A DNA stretch of 64,000 bases, from contig LT984857.1 in assembly GCA_900258555.1 (NCBI GenBank), positions 447,795 through 511,794 on the forward strand, given 5' to 3'. The notes beneath the pieces were generated by a model. It was not told where the DNA came from and did not search any database. It saw only the letters and a list, made by a program, of their open reading frames with translations. The stretch comes from an uncultured Desulfobacterium sp. GTDB taxonomy: Bacteria > Desulfobacterota > DSM-4660 > Desulfatiglandales > Desulfatiglandaceae. The translations under genes and the position numbers were made by a program. Shown here piece after piece: positions 1-9,212 of the stretch (within the stretch, counting starts at the first letter, position 1; each line of letters starts with the position of its first letter).

Positions 1-369
1 GGTGCGGTATTTTTCATATGCGGCAATGGAATTGACTATGCGGTCTGTCCCGACCTCTTTGGGATTATCATAGAGTACGGGCATGCCGATTTTTATTTCC
101 GGTCCGACAATCAGTGGTTTTGCCTTAAAGTATTTGTCGGAAAAATTTACAAATGTATCCAGGAGAGGTGGAACAACGCATGAGATTATTACATCATTAA
201 TCCTTGCGGGTTTGATGCCCCCGGACTTGAAAAGGGCATTCACTATTATTGCAAGCTCATCAACAGTGATATCCCTTTCAGTCCTGATGCGCCAGGACTT
301 TAATATCTTTCCATTATCCGCCACACCCAAGACAATGTTGGTATTGCCTATATCAATACAAAAAAGCAT
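1..369 (-). CDS. coaX: Type III pantothenate kinase, C-terminal part cut by window edge
   Basis: This gene phosphorylates pantothenate, the first step of coenzyme A synthesis, in the cytoplasm. I translated the minus strand from the ATG at 369. The N-terminus has the phosphate-binding DIGNTN motif of the ASKHA fold (residues 5-10), and further on comes GTDRIVNSIAA, which matches the conserved G-x-D-R substrate motif of type III kinases. The reading frame stays open to base 1, so roughly half of the usual ~255 residues is visible. A purine-rich ribosome site (GGGGGAATAAGG) precedes the ATG. It lies 23 bases after folP on the same strand, an order (ftsH, folP, coaX) that suggests one operon. 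The type III assignment is firm from the motifs; the missing C-terminus cannot be judged. Confidence 0.9.
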   Translation of the reverse strand, partial: MLFCIDIGNTNIVLGVADNGKILKSWRIRTERDITVDELAIIVNALFKSGGIKPARINDVIISCVVPPLLDTFVNFSDKYFKAKPLIVGPEIKIGMPVLYDNPKEVGTDRIVNSIAAYEKYRT

Positions 370-392
370 ACCTTATTCCCCCCTTTACTCCT

Positions 393-1238
393 TTAAATAT
401 ATCCCCTTTTAATGGCATCAGCCACCCTGACCGTATCCGCGGCCTTTTTTACATTATGCACCCTGACAATGTTCGCCCCATTGATTACGGCGCAGGCGAT
501 TGCCGCCATGGTTCCGACATCTCTTTGATGTGGCCCGGCGTCGAGTATTTGCCCCAGAAATGCCTTATTGGAGACGCCCAACATAATCGGCCTGCCTGCC
601 TCCAAAAACCGGTTGAGACCCCTTATAATCTGCAGGTTATGGTTAAGCGTCTTTCCAAATCCGATCCCCGGGTCCAGAATGATCATTTCCTCTTTAACGC
701 CTGCCTTTACAGCGGCCTCTGATGCTGAATTCAGAAAACCGACAATTTCCGCTATGACATCAGAATAGACAGGGTTTTCCTGCATATTTTCAGGTGTACC
801 CTTCATATGCATGAGGACAAGGGGGACTTCACTGTCTGCGGCAACGGAGACCATGTCCGGGTCAAATCTCAGCGCGCTTATGTCATTGATAATAACCGCA
901 CCGGCCTTTATGGCCTCTCTTGCAACCGCTGCCTTGTAAGTGTCAATACTGATAGGGATTGATATCTGTCCTGAAAGGGCCTCAATGACGGGAATTACTC
1001 GATCCACTTCCTCATCAACAGATATCTTTTTGGAAAAGGGCCTGGTGGACTCACCGCCCACATCAATGATATCGGCTCCGTCCACGGCCATTTTAATGCC
1101 GTGCGCAACCGCCTTTTCCTCTTCAAGGTATCGGCCCCCATCTGAAAAGGAATCAGGTGTAACATTTAAGATCCCCATCACGTGGGTCCTTTGTCCCAGA
1201 TTAAGGGTGTGCCCCAACCAGCTCAATGACGGATGCAT
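393..1238 (-). CDS. folP: Dihydropteroate synthase
   Basis: The enzyme condenses p-aminobenzoate with hydroxymethyl-dihydropterin pyrophosphate in folate synthesis. The 281-residue product has the family signatures in order: MGILNVTPDSFSDGG near residue 21, DVGGESTRP near 60, the DPGIGFGKT pterin-binding loop near 190, and a C-terminal RVHNV segment. Length is normal for a single-domain bacterial enzyme. The ATG at 1238 is preceded by an AGAGG ribosome site. It lies between ftsH (43 bases upstream) and coaX (23 bases downstream), all on the minus strand, so co-transcription is likely. Nothing is unusual in the active-site motifs. Confidence 0.96.
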   Translation of the reverse strand: MHPSLSWLGHTLNLGQRTHVMGILNVTPDSFSDGGRYLEEEKAVAHGIKMAVDGADIIDVGGESTRPFSKKISVDEEVDRVIPVIEALSGQISIPISIDTYKAAVAREAIKAGAVIINDISALRFDPDMVSVAADSEVPLVLMHMKGTPENMQENPVYSDVIAEIVGFLNSASEAAVKAGVKEEMIILDPGIGFGKTLNHNLQIIRGLNRFLEAGRPIMLGVSNKAFLGQILDAGPHQRDVGTMAAIACAVINGANIVRVHNVKKAADTVRVADAIKRGYI

Positions 1239-1281
1239 GATTCAAGCCTCTTGAGACACGGTGTTGTCGGGTATGTATCCC

Positions 1282-3111
1282 TTAACCATCTGCTTCCTGC
1301 CCTTGCCCCAGTAGGTTATCTTTTTTCTGTTCCATCCCGGCGATTATTTCGTCAATATCAGAACCGGTCAGCGTCTCCCTTTCAAGCAGGGCCTTGGCAA
1401 GATTGTGCAGGGTGTCAATATTGTCGTTAATCAATTGGCATATCCTGCTATAAGCACTGGTTACGATGTTTCTGACCTCCATATCTATCTTTTCCGCGGT
1501 CTGTTCACTGTAATCTCTGTGCTGTGCGATCTCCCTGCCAAGGAATATCTGCTCGTCCGTCTTTCCGAAGCTCAAAGGACCAAGCTCATCACTCATGCCG
1601 TAATCGCAGACCATCCTGCGGGCGATGTCCGACGCCCTTTCGATATCATTGCCGGCACCTGTTGTCTGTGTATGGAGGACTATCTCCTCTGCGGCCCTTC
1701 CACCCATCAAGATTGCGATGGTATTTAGGAGATAGTCTTTGGGGTGGGTGTGCTTTTCATCCATGGGAAGCTGTTGGGTCAGGCCCAATGCCCTTCCCCT
1801 GGGGATAATGGTCACCTTATGTACAGGATCGGTCTTCGGGAGCAGTTTGGCGGCCAGGGCATGACCTGATTCATGATAGGCGGTGAGCCTCTTTTCATCA
1901 TCGCTGATAATCATGGTCCTCCGCTCCGTCCCCATCATTACCTTGTCTTTTGCATCTTCAAACTCCGCCATCTCGACCCTGTCTTTTCCGCGTCTTGCTG
2001 CAAGAAGAGCCGCCTCATTGGCCATGTTTTCAAGGTCAGCACCTGTAAAACCCGGGGTCCCCCTGGCCAAGACAGAGACATCCACATTATCCGAGACAAG
2101 CCTCTGCTTGAGGTGGACCTTCAATATCCCCTCCCTGCCTTTGAGATCAGGGACCGGCACAACCACCTGGCGGTCGAACCTTCCCGGCCTGAGCAGTGCC
2201 GGGTCCAGCACATCAGGTCTGTTTGTGGCCGCTATCAGGATAACGCCCTCATTTGATTCAAAACCGTCCATCTCAACAAGGAGTTGATTTAAGGTCTGCT
2301 CCCTCTCATCATGACCTCCTCCGAGGCCTGCACCCCGATGTCGGCCAACCGCGTCAATTTCATCAATAAATATAATACAGGGTGCATTCTTAATACCCTG
2401 GGCGAACAGGTCTCTTACCCTGGAGGCGCCGACACCCACGAACATCTCGACAAAATCAGAGCCGCTAATGCTGAAAAAGGGCACATCGGCCTCCCCTGAT
2501 ATGGCCCTGGCAAGAAGTGTCTTGCCTGTTCCAGGGGAACCTACCAGGAGGACCCCCTTTGGTATCCTTCCACCAAGCCTCGTGAATTTTTTGGGGTCGC
2601 GCAGGAAATCAATTATCTCTTCAAGCTCTTCCTTTGCCTCGTCAACACCGGCCACGTCGGCAAATGTGACCTTTTGCTGGGAATCGCTCATCAGTCTCGC
2701 CCTGCTCTTGCCGAATGATAAGGCCTTGCCGCCCCCCACCTGCATCTGGCGCATGAAAAACACCCATACGCCGATCAAAAGGAGCATGGGTATCCAGCCG
2801 ACAAACACTTGAAACCATGAGGAATCATCCTCGGGTTTTGCCGTGATCTTAACCCCTTTGCTTCTCAAGAGTTTTATCAGCTCAGGATCCTTCGGGCTGT
2901 AAGTCTTAAACATCCCATTGGCCGACATCCCTGTAATGTTGTCCCCTTGAATCGTGACATGGATTATGCTTTCCGCCTCCACCATACTAAGAAAGTCGCT
3001 ATAGCTTATGACAGATGCACCCCTGTCGGGCTGTCTGAAGATATGGATTAGTATGACCATCATTAGGGTGATCACAAGCCAGAGGGCAAGGTTTTTGTAA
3101 AACTGGTTCAA
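1282..3111 (-). CDS. ftsH: ATP-dependent membrane zinc metalloprotease FtsH
   Basis: A membrane-anchored AAA+ protease that degrades misfolded membrane proteins and regulatory substrates. I chose the TTG at 3111 (product [13 protein letters not shown]..., 609 residues) because it has a GGAGG site and matches the usual family start; a TTG at 3135 is in frame but overlaps that site. Two membrane segments (about residues 6-24 and 106-119) flank a periplasmic domain. Walker A is G-S-P-G-T-G-K-T (191-198), with Ser where most members have Pro; Walker B (CIIFIDEID) follows. The second region of homology contains [20 protein letters not shown]. The zinc site is H-E-S-G-H (413-417) with a later acidic ligand in [10 protein letters not shown]. 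It leads the ftsH-folP-coaX run. Confidence 0.97.
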   Translation of the reverse strand: MNQFYKNLALWLVITLMMVILIHIFRQPDRGASVISYSDFLSMVEAESIIHVTIQGDNITGMSANGMFKTYSPKDPELIKLLRSKGVKITAKPEDDSSWFQVFVGWIPMLLLIGVWVFFMRQMQVGGGKALSFGKSRARLMSDSQQKVTFADVAGVDEAKEELEEIIDFLRDPKKFTRLGGRIPKGVLLVGSPGTGKTLLARAISGEADVPFFSISGSDFVEMFVGVGASRVRDLFAQGIKNAPCIIFIDEIDAVGRHRGAGLGGGHDEREQTLNQLLVEMDGFESNEGVILIAATNRPDVLDPALLRPGRFDRQVVVPVPDLKGREGILKVHLKQRLVSDNVDVSVLARGTPGFTGADLENMANEAALLAARRGKDRVEMAEFEDAKDKVMMGTERRTMIISDDEKRLTAYHESGHALAAKLLPKTDPVHKVTIIPRGRALGLTQQLPMDEKHTHPKDYLLNTIAILMGGRAAEEIVLHTQTTGAGNDIERASDIARRMVCDYGMSDELGPLSFGKTDEQIFLGREIAQHRDYSEQTAEKIDMEVRNIVTSAYSRICQLINDNIDTLHNLAKALLERETLTGSDIDEIIAGMEQKKDNLLGQGQEADG

Positions 3112-3249
3112 TATATTCCTCCATAGATTTTTCAACTGTAAAAATTTGAAGATATATTATAATAACTCTTTATCAGAATTCCATAAAAATCGCTGGTGGC
3201 AGGTCTCCAGGTTCAACTTCGCTTATATTCCGGTTACAGGAGGCATTGG

Positions 3250-4827
3250 ATGAGTAGGATGGATATCTTTTCTGAGGAGGACTTGAATCGAATCAAGGAA
3301 TATGGACTTGACCTCCATGAGGTGCTGAGGCAGCTTGATGTATTTAAGACATCTGCCCCATACATGGATCTCGTGAGACCATGCAGGCCGGGGGACGGAA
3401 TCAGGATCATTTACCTTGATGATGAGCATGAACTAATTGAAACATATGACAAAAGGGTGCAGTCAGGAGGTATTGTCAAGTTTGTTCCTGCTTCGGGCGC
3501 AGCATCGAGGATGTTTAAGGTACTTCAAAACGGGCTGAAAAACGGGGAGGAGATCCTCCGTGAATCAGTTGAAAAGGAGGCACTGGCAGGCCGTAAAGAT
3601 AAAAAGGAACTCCTGGAATTTATAGCCGGCATTAATAACTTTGCCTTTTTTGAAGACCTAAAATCCGTGATGTCAAAACAAGGGCTCCGGATCCATTCGC
3701 TTATAAGAGAGGGCAGGTTCAGGGACATTATCCACTTTCTGATAGACAAGACAGGTCTTGATTACAGCAATCTTCCGAAGGGTCTGTTAAAGTTTCACTC
3801 ATATCCTGACAGGTCGCGTACTGCCTTTGAAGAGCAACTGGTAGAAGGTGCCTCATATGTGGCTGACATCAACAGACGCTGCCGCTTACACTTTACAGTT
3901 TCGCCGGAACACAGGGAAAAATTTATATCCCACCTGGAGGAGGTAAGACCCTATTACGAGCAGCGATATCAGGTCTCTTTTGATGTGAGCTTTTCTGTTC
4001 AGAAAAAATCCACAGATACAATCGCTGTAGACAGTGATAACAACCCCTTCAGGGATGAACATGAAAAGATCCTGTTTCGACCTGGGGGACACGGCTCTCT
4101 GATAGAAAACCTGAATGACCTTGACGCGGAGATTGTCTTTATAAAAAACATAGATAATGTGGTCCCGGACAGGCTCAAGCCCGATACGGTCAGGTGGAAA
4201 AAGATATTGGGCGGATACCTGATTGCACTGCAGACCCGGGTCTTCGGCTATTTGAAGAAACTTTCCGGATCAATGGCCGATCAATCAATACTAAATGAGA
4301 TAACAGGATTTATTGAGAGGGATCTGTTTCTAAAAATCCCTGAACACATAGATGCTGCCCCGACCAGCGAAAAGGTTGAATTCCTGAAAAACAGGCTCAA
4401 CAGACCCATAAGGGTCTGCGGACTGGTCAGGAACCAGGGGGAGCCTGGAGGCGGGCCATTTTGGGTGCGCGATCAACATGGCGAGATCTCGGCCCAGATT
4501 GTTGAGTCCGCCCAGATTGATCCGGCCTCTGCAGGTCAACAGGAGATTCTGGCCTCTTCAACACATTTTAATCCCGTAGACCTTGTGGCAGGAATCAGGA
4601 ATTTTGAAAACAGGCGATTTGATTTGAGGCGATATATTGATAAAGGGGCCGTATTCATCTCGCAGAAATCACAAAACGGCAGGGAACTCAAGGCCCTGGA
4701 ACATCCGGGCCTGTGGAACGGGGCAATGGCCGGGTGGATCACGGCCTTTGTAGAGGTGCCGATCACAACATTTAATCCCGTAAAGACGGTCAATGACCTC
4801 TTGCGTAAGGAACATCAACAGGGGTAG
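3250..4827 (+). CDS. DUF4301-family protein, function unknown
   Basis: A 525-residue soluble protein. The segment KFVPASGAASRMFK (residues 77-90) is what I recognise as the DUF4301 hallmark; it resembles the nucleotide-binding loop of sugar-phosphate nucleotidyltransferases, but no activity is established. A second conserved-looking stretch is FRPGGHGSLIENLNDLDAEIVFIKNIDNV near 280-310. I chose the ATG at 3250 because an ACAGGAGG ribosome site sits just upstream; an in-frame GTG at 3196 would add 18 poorly supported residues. The next gene, a zinc-binding protein, starts 3 bases after the stop, so the two are probably translated from one message. No signal peptide. It is divergent from ftsH. 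Confidence 0.8.
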   Translation: MSRMDIFSEEDLNRIKEYGLDLHEVLRQLDVFKTSAPYMDLVRPCRPGDGIRIIYLDDEHELIETYDKRVQSGGIVKFVPASGAASRMFKVLQNGLKNGEEILRESVEKEALAGRKDKKELLEFIAGINNFAFFEDLKSVMSKQGLRIHSLIREGRFRDIIHFLIDKTGLDYSNLPKGLLKFHSYPDRSRTAFEEQLVEGASYVADINRRCRLHFTVSPEHREKFISHLEEVRPYYEQRYQVSFDVSFSVQKKSTDTIAVDSDNNPFRDEHEKILFRPGGHGSLIENLNDLDAEIVFIKNIDNVVPDRLKPDTVRWKKILGGYLIALQTRVFGYLKKLSGSMADQSILNEITGFIERDLFLKIPEHIDAAPTSEKVEFLKNRLNRPIRVCGLVRNQGEPGGGPFWVRDQHGEISAQIVESAQIDPASAGQQEILASSTHFNPVDLVAGIRNFENRRFDLRRYIDKGAVFISQKSQNGRELKALEHPGLWNGAMAGWITAFVEVPITTFNPVKTVNDLLRKEHQQG

Positions 4828-4830
4828 ACT

Positions 4831-5712
4831 ATGATTTTATTTCGCTTGATTTGCATCACAGTCCTGTTATCTGCCTTCTCCTCTTTAGAGGTCCATGCCT
4901 CAGAACCCTTGAAGGTCATCGTCAGCATCCAGCCGCAGGAATATTTTGTTAAAAAGATCGGCGGAGAATTTGTTGATATCACCGTAATGGTCCTGCCGGG
5001 CGCCAGCCCCCACACCTATGAGCCCAAGCCCAGGCAGATGGCGGATCTTCAGAAGGCTGTTTTGTACTTCGCCATAGGAGTCCCTTTTGAAGATACGTGG
5101 TTAAAGAAGTTTGAGGCCGCCAATGAAAAGATGAAAATTATTCACACAGAACAAGGCATAGAAAAGATAGAGATGAAGGGCCACTACTGTGAGGAAGACA
5201 GTCACCATGAAAAAGATCATCATGCAACAACCGATCCCCACATCTGGCTCAGCCCTGATTTGGTCATGATCCAGGCCCGTAACATAAAGGAAGCGCTTGT
5301 AGATATAGACCCGGGACATAAGTCGGCATTTGAGACCAATTATGAGGCCTTTGTCAGAGAACTAACGGATCTTGATCAAAGGATCAGGGGCATTTTTTCT
5401 GGAAAGGATGGCAGCAGGTTCATGGTCCAGCATCCTTCGTGGGGCTATTTTGCCAAGGCCTATGGGCTTGAACAGATACCTGTTGAGATAGAGGGAAAGG
5501 AACCAAAGGCCAAAGCCCTTCAGGATCTCATGATAAATGCAAGGCAAATGAATGTGAAGGCTGTTTTTGTTCAGCCACAGTTTTCAGCAAAAAGCGCCCG
5601 GACAATTGCAGATGCGGTCGGCTGTAAGGTTATATCCGCCGACCCGCTTGCCCTGGCCTGGTCGGAAAACCTCCTGAAGGTGGCGGAGGAATTCAGGGAT
5701 GCCTTGAGATAG
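4831..5712 (+). CDS. Zinc/manganese ABC transporter substrate-binding protein (ZnuA-like)
   Basis: A periplasmic cluster A-I metal-binding protein of 293 residues that would deliver zinc (or manganese) to an ABC importer. Residues 1-23 form a signal peptide (ending VHAS). The four expected ligands are visible: H61 in SPHTYEP, H137 in DPHIWLSP, H201 in VQHPSWGYF and D271 in SADPLA. A His- and acid-rich loop (about residues 117-134) sits where ZnuA proteins carry their flexible metal-sensing loop, which favours zinc. No permease or ATPase gene follows; the next plus-strand sequence is a gene relic. It would therefore depend on a transporter elsewhere. It starts 3 bases after the DUF4301 gene. 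Confidence 0.9.
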   Translation: MILFRLICITVLLSAFSSLEVHASEPLKVIVSIQPQEYFVKKIGGEFVDITVMVLPGASPHTYEPKPRQMADLQKAVLYFAIGVPFEDTWLKKFEAANEKMKIIHTEQGIEKIEMKGHYCEEDSHHEKDHHATTDPHIWLSPDLVMIQARNIKEALVDIDPGHKSAFETNYEAFVRELTDLDQRIRGIFSGKDGSRFMVQHPSWGYFAKAYGLEQIPVEIEGKEPKAKALQDLMINARQMNVKAVFVQPQFSAKSARTIADAVGCKVISADPLALAWSENLLKVAEEFRDALR

Positions 5713-5744
5713 TTCTACTCCGTCAAATAGAAAGCAGTGAAATC

Positions 5745-5885
5745 ATGAACATCCGAATAGCAACAAACCAGGATCGCGATGATGTACAAAGGGTTCATAT
5801 GCGCGCCTTTCCCGATTGTTCCAAATTTATCGGTGGCAAGAAATTGCTTTTTAATCTCAGGAAGTTATGGAAATTAATCTTGTGA
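5745..5885 (+). pseudogene. GNAT acetyltransferase N-terminal remnant
   Basis: An ATG-initiated frame of 46 residues begins MNIRIATNQDRDDVQRVHMRAF, which resembles the first strand and helix of GNAT N-acetyltransferases (RxATxxDxxxVxxLxxxAF). It then changes to basic sequence with no GNAT character and stops. Full-length GNAT proteins are ~150 residues, and no continuation is visible in any frame downstream. I read it as a decayed gene. A short genuine peptide gene cannot be excluded. Confidence 0.4.
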
Positions 5886-6194
5886 ATAAACGGCTAAATT
5901 GATCAGGATGAAGTCTCCGTGGTATAAAAAAATACTCCTCCGATTTTGGGCATGACATTCAACGGCCCTTGCTGCGGGAGATGAGACTGATCAAGATGGG
6001 ATCTGCACATCGAAATATTGTTATTTTCAGCGACATTGACAGCACATTCATAGTTTATTTCACCTGTTCCTTACACGAATTCCGAATATAAATCTCGCAC
6101 AACAAATTGGGCCTGTCGGGTGGAATGAAATGGTGTTAAAATTGTTGGCTCAAATGTAGGGTGCCTATTTGATAACTTCTCAAAAGAAGTCCTC
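5886..6194. other. Gene-free stretch between GNAT relic and RND pump
   Basis: About 310 bases with no supported gene. A short open plus-strand frame without a good start occurs around 5950-6090, but I recognise nothing in it. This region lies past the 3' end of the minus-strand RND operon, and no clear intrinsic terminator is visible. Confidence 0.5.
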
Positions 6195-9100
6195 TTATTT
6201 GCCCTTAAGCGGCAGATAAAACACCGGTACTACAAACAGGGTAAACAGGGTGCCCACAAGCATGCCGGAGGCGATCATAAGTCCAATGGCAAAGCGGCTG
6301 TTGGCACCGGCTCCAAAGGCAAGGAGAAGCGGAGTCACTCCAACCACTGTGGCTGCCGTTGTCATCAGGATAGGTCTCAGGCGCAAAGAGGCAGCCTCCA
6401 AGACCGCTTCTCGCCTGGATAGGCCTTGTGCAGTCAAGTGGTTGGCAAAGTCGACAATGAGAATGCCATGCTTGCTGATAAGCCCGATCAAGGTGAGCAG
6501 TCCGACCTGGGTGTAGATATTAAACGTTGTAAGACCCAGGGAGATCGGCACCACTGCCCCGAATATGGATAAGGGTACTGTCACAAGCACCACAAAGGGG
6601 TCTCGAAAACTGTTAAACTGGGCTGCCAGCACCAGAAAGATCAGGAGCAGCGACAGGGTGAACAAACGGGGAAAGCTCTTGCTTTCCTGTTTAAAACGGC
6701 GCGACTCACCTTCGTAACCTACACGAAACCCGACCGGTGCAACCTTTTTTACCGCCTGTTCAAGAAATTCAAGCCCTGTGCCCATTGTATTGGGCGGCAT
6801 GAGCATTCCCTTGATGTTGGTACAGTTTAGCTGCTGATACTGGGTCAGGCTGTTAGGTTCCACACTTTCCGATAGTTTAATGACAGTTGACAGGGGGACA
6901 AGTTCGCCTTTTGCCGTACGGATGTAATATTTACTAAGATTCTCCTTTGTGAGTCTGAAGCCTGGTTCAGCCCGTGGTATCACCTTGTAACTGCGGCCTT
7001 CCATGCTGAATCTGTTGATATCGGCCTCTCCCAGCATAATGGCTAAGGTATCTCCGATAGATTGCATGGAGATGCCCAGCCTGGAGGCCTTGTCCCTGTC
7101 TATGGATACAGTGGTTTCAGGCCTGGTAAAATTCAGGTCCTTTGTTAAAAAGATAAAAAGGCCGGACTCCCTGGCCAGCTGCATTACTTCCTCAGCAATC
7201 CGGTCAATTTCCTTATAATCAGCAGTGGAGGCCAGAACAAAATTTACCGGCAGTCCTGAATCCGAGCCGGGCAGGGAAGCCTCACCGAAACTGAATAATT
7301 CAAGGCCGCTGATTTTTATCAAACCGGCCTGAAGCTCATCTTGGATCTCCTTCTGGGTGCGCTTACGTTCCTTCCAGGGTTTTAGCACCAGCCCGCCGAT
7401 AATCATCTTGGGCGAACTTTCCTGCCAGGAATGACTGACCTCAGGTATGCCCTTCCACAGGGTCACTACTTCATTGAGAAATTTATTGATGTATTGGAGG
7501 CTTGCATACTGTGGTGCATTGGCCATCACGTAGATATGGCCTGAATCCTCTTCAGGTGCCAGTTCATTCCGGGTCAGACTAAAGAGCACAGGGAGGCTTA
7601 AGATGATTACTGCACTGAACAAAAGCACTGCCCCGCGGTTATTAAGGCTGTGGACCAGAAGCCGCCGATAAGAACGCTTGAGGGCTTGAAAGCGCGCATC
7701 CAACCAGTCGGTAAATCTGCCCTGATGTTTCTGGTCCCTGAGCACATAGGCGCACATCATGGGGCTTAGGGTAAGCGCTATGATGCCGGAGATAAACACT
7801 GCACCTGCAAGGGTCAGGGCGAACTCAGTGAAAAGGGCCCCGGTCAGGCCGCCCAAAAAGCCTATGGGTGCATACACTGCTGCCAGGGTAAGCGTCATGG
7901 CGATCACAGGAAACGCCACTTGCCTTGCGCCCCGCAAGGCTGCCTCCCAGGGGCTTGCCCCGGACTCTATATGACGATGAACGTTTTCAACCACCACAAT
8001 GGCATCATCCACCACCAGGCCTATAGCAATAACCATGGCAAGGAGCGTGAGGATGTTTAGGGAAAAACCCATGGCGTAAATAAGAAACATCACCCCGATA
8101 AGCGATAAGGGAATAACCACCAGGGGGATTAAGACCACCCGGATAGAGCCCAGAAAAAGGTAGATGACCAGCACCACAATAGCAGCCGCCTCCAGCAGGG
8201 TCTTAACCACCTTGATCAAAGCCTCATCAATATACATAGATGCATCAAAGTCCATAACAACTTCCATGTCGGCAGGCATCTGGTCCCTGAGCCTTGGAAG
8301 AAAGTCATGGACCTGTTTGGCAACATCAAGGGGGTTTGCCCCAGGGGCTGTGAAGATAGACATGAAAACCGTGTCCCTGCCGCTTGAAAAGGCGGACGAC
8401 TCGGTTTTTTCCCTTGAAAGATCCAGCCTTGCCACATCTCCCAGACAGACCCGCCTGTCGCCTTCCTGCCGTACTACAATTTTGGCAAAGGCTTCCGGGT
8501 CCTCCATGTCGGTTTGCGCGTCAACGCTTGCGCGGACAAGGTTTCCCTCAGTGCTTCCTGCTGCTGAGATATAGTTTTCCCGCTGAATGGCATTTCGTAC
8601 ATCTTCTGCCGTAACCCCGCAGGCGGCCATGAGTTCGGGATTCATCCATACCCTCATGGCAAAATATTTGTCGCCCAGGATGTCCGCGGAACCCACGCCC
8701 TCCATGCTTGTGAGCTCTGGCTGCACGGATCGCAGGAGATAGTCGGTAATCTGTTCTATGGAGAGTTTCTTGCTGTAACAGGCAAGGTACATCAAGGCAT
8801 CACTTCCTGTGGCAGTAATGACCACTGGGTCCTCTATTTGTCGGGGCAGTACGTGGCGGGCCTCGTTGATTTTGGCGATCACCTCTGTCAGCACGTCACT
8901 GGAATTTTCTCCAAGGCGTACATGGACATTTATGGTGGAGGTCCCGGGAACGCTGTTGGAGGTGATGTATTCCACACCCCGCGCACTTGCGATTCGTTGC
9001 TGTAAGGGCGTGGTGACAAAGCCCTGAACGGTCCTGGCGCTTGCGCCAGGGTAATCGGTGGTAACGTAAATTACGCTTTTCTCTATATCAGGAAAATGCC

Positions 9101-9203
9101 GTACTGAGAGCTTGCTTGCCGCCTGCGCACCCAGAAGCAATAGCACGCTGCTCACAACAATGGCCAGGACCGGACGCTTGATGAAAATGTCGGTAAAATT
9201 CAT
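6195..9203 (-). CDS. RND efflux pump permease (HAE1/AcrB-like family)
   Basis: Inner-membrane proton-driven exporter of 1002 residues, shorter than the ~1040 of AcrB but complete at both ends. It has the family's double repeat: a first membrane helix at 9-28, a large periplasmic porter domain, six helices including the proton-relay pair D399-D400 in IGLVVDDAIVVVENV, then a second half with the SKHGILIVDFAN segment carrying the partner lysine. It ends after a final helix (LFTLFVVPVFYLPL). Substrates cannot be read from the sequence; drugs, dyes, lipids or fatty acids are all possible. The adaptor gene lies 9 bases upstream. No TolC-type outer-membrane gene is adjacent, so the channel must be borrowed. 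Confidence 0.94.
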   Translation of the reverse strand: MNFTDIFIKRPVLAIVVSSVLLLLGAQAASKLSVRHFPDIEKSVIYVTTDYPGASARTVQGFVTTPLQQRIASARGVEYITSNSVPGTSTINVHVRLGENSSDVLTEVIAKINEARHVLPRQIEDPVVITATGSDALMYLACYSKKLSIEQITDYLLRSVQPELTSMEGVGSADILGDKYFAMRVWMNPELMAACGVTAEDVRNAIQRENYISAAGSTEGNLVRASVDAQTDMEDPEAFAKIVVRQEGDRRVCLGDVARLDLSREKTESSAFSSGRDTVFMSIFTAPGANPLDVAKQVHDFLPRLRDQMPADMEVVMDFDASMYIDEALIKVVKTLLEAAAIVVLVIYLFLGSIRVVLIPLVVIPLSLIGVMFLIYAMGFSLNILTLLAMVIAIGLVVDDAIVVVENVHRHIESGASPWEAALRGARQVAFPVIAMTLTLAAVYAPIGFLGGLTGALFTEFALTLAGAVFISGIIALTLSPMMCAYVLRDQKHQGRFTDWLDARFQALKRSYRRLLVHSLNNRGAVLLFSAVIILSLPVLFSLTRNELAPEEDSGHIYVMANAPQYASLQYINKFLNEVVTLWKGIPEVSHSWQESSPKMIIGGLVLKPWKERKRTQKEIQDELQAGLIKISGLELFSFGEASLPGSDSGLPVNFVLASTADYKEIDRIAEEVMQLARESGLFIFLTKDLNFTRPETTVSIDRDKASRLGISMQSIGDTLAIMLGEADINRFSMEGRSYKVIPRAEPGFRLTKENLSKYYIRTAKGELVPLSTVIKLSESVEPNSLTQYQQLNCTNIKGMLMPPNTMGTGLEFLEQAVKKVAPVGFRVGYEGESRRFKQESKSFPRLFTLSLLLIFLVLAAQFNSFRDPFVVLVTVPLSIFGAVVPISLGLTTFNIYTQVGLLTLIGLISKHGILIVDFANHLTAQGLSRREAVLEAASLRLRPILMTTAATVVGVTPLLLAFGAGANSRFAIGLMIASGMLVGTLFTLFVVPVFYLPLKGK

Positions 9204-9212
9204 GGTGCGTCC

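Noticed and set aside
83-412. Plus-strand frame across the coaX region
   Set aside because: The minus strand encodes a clear pantothenate kinase over the same bases.
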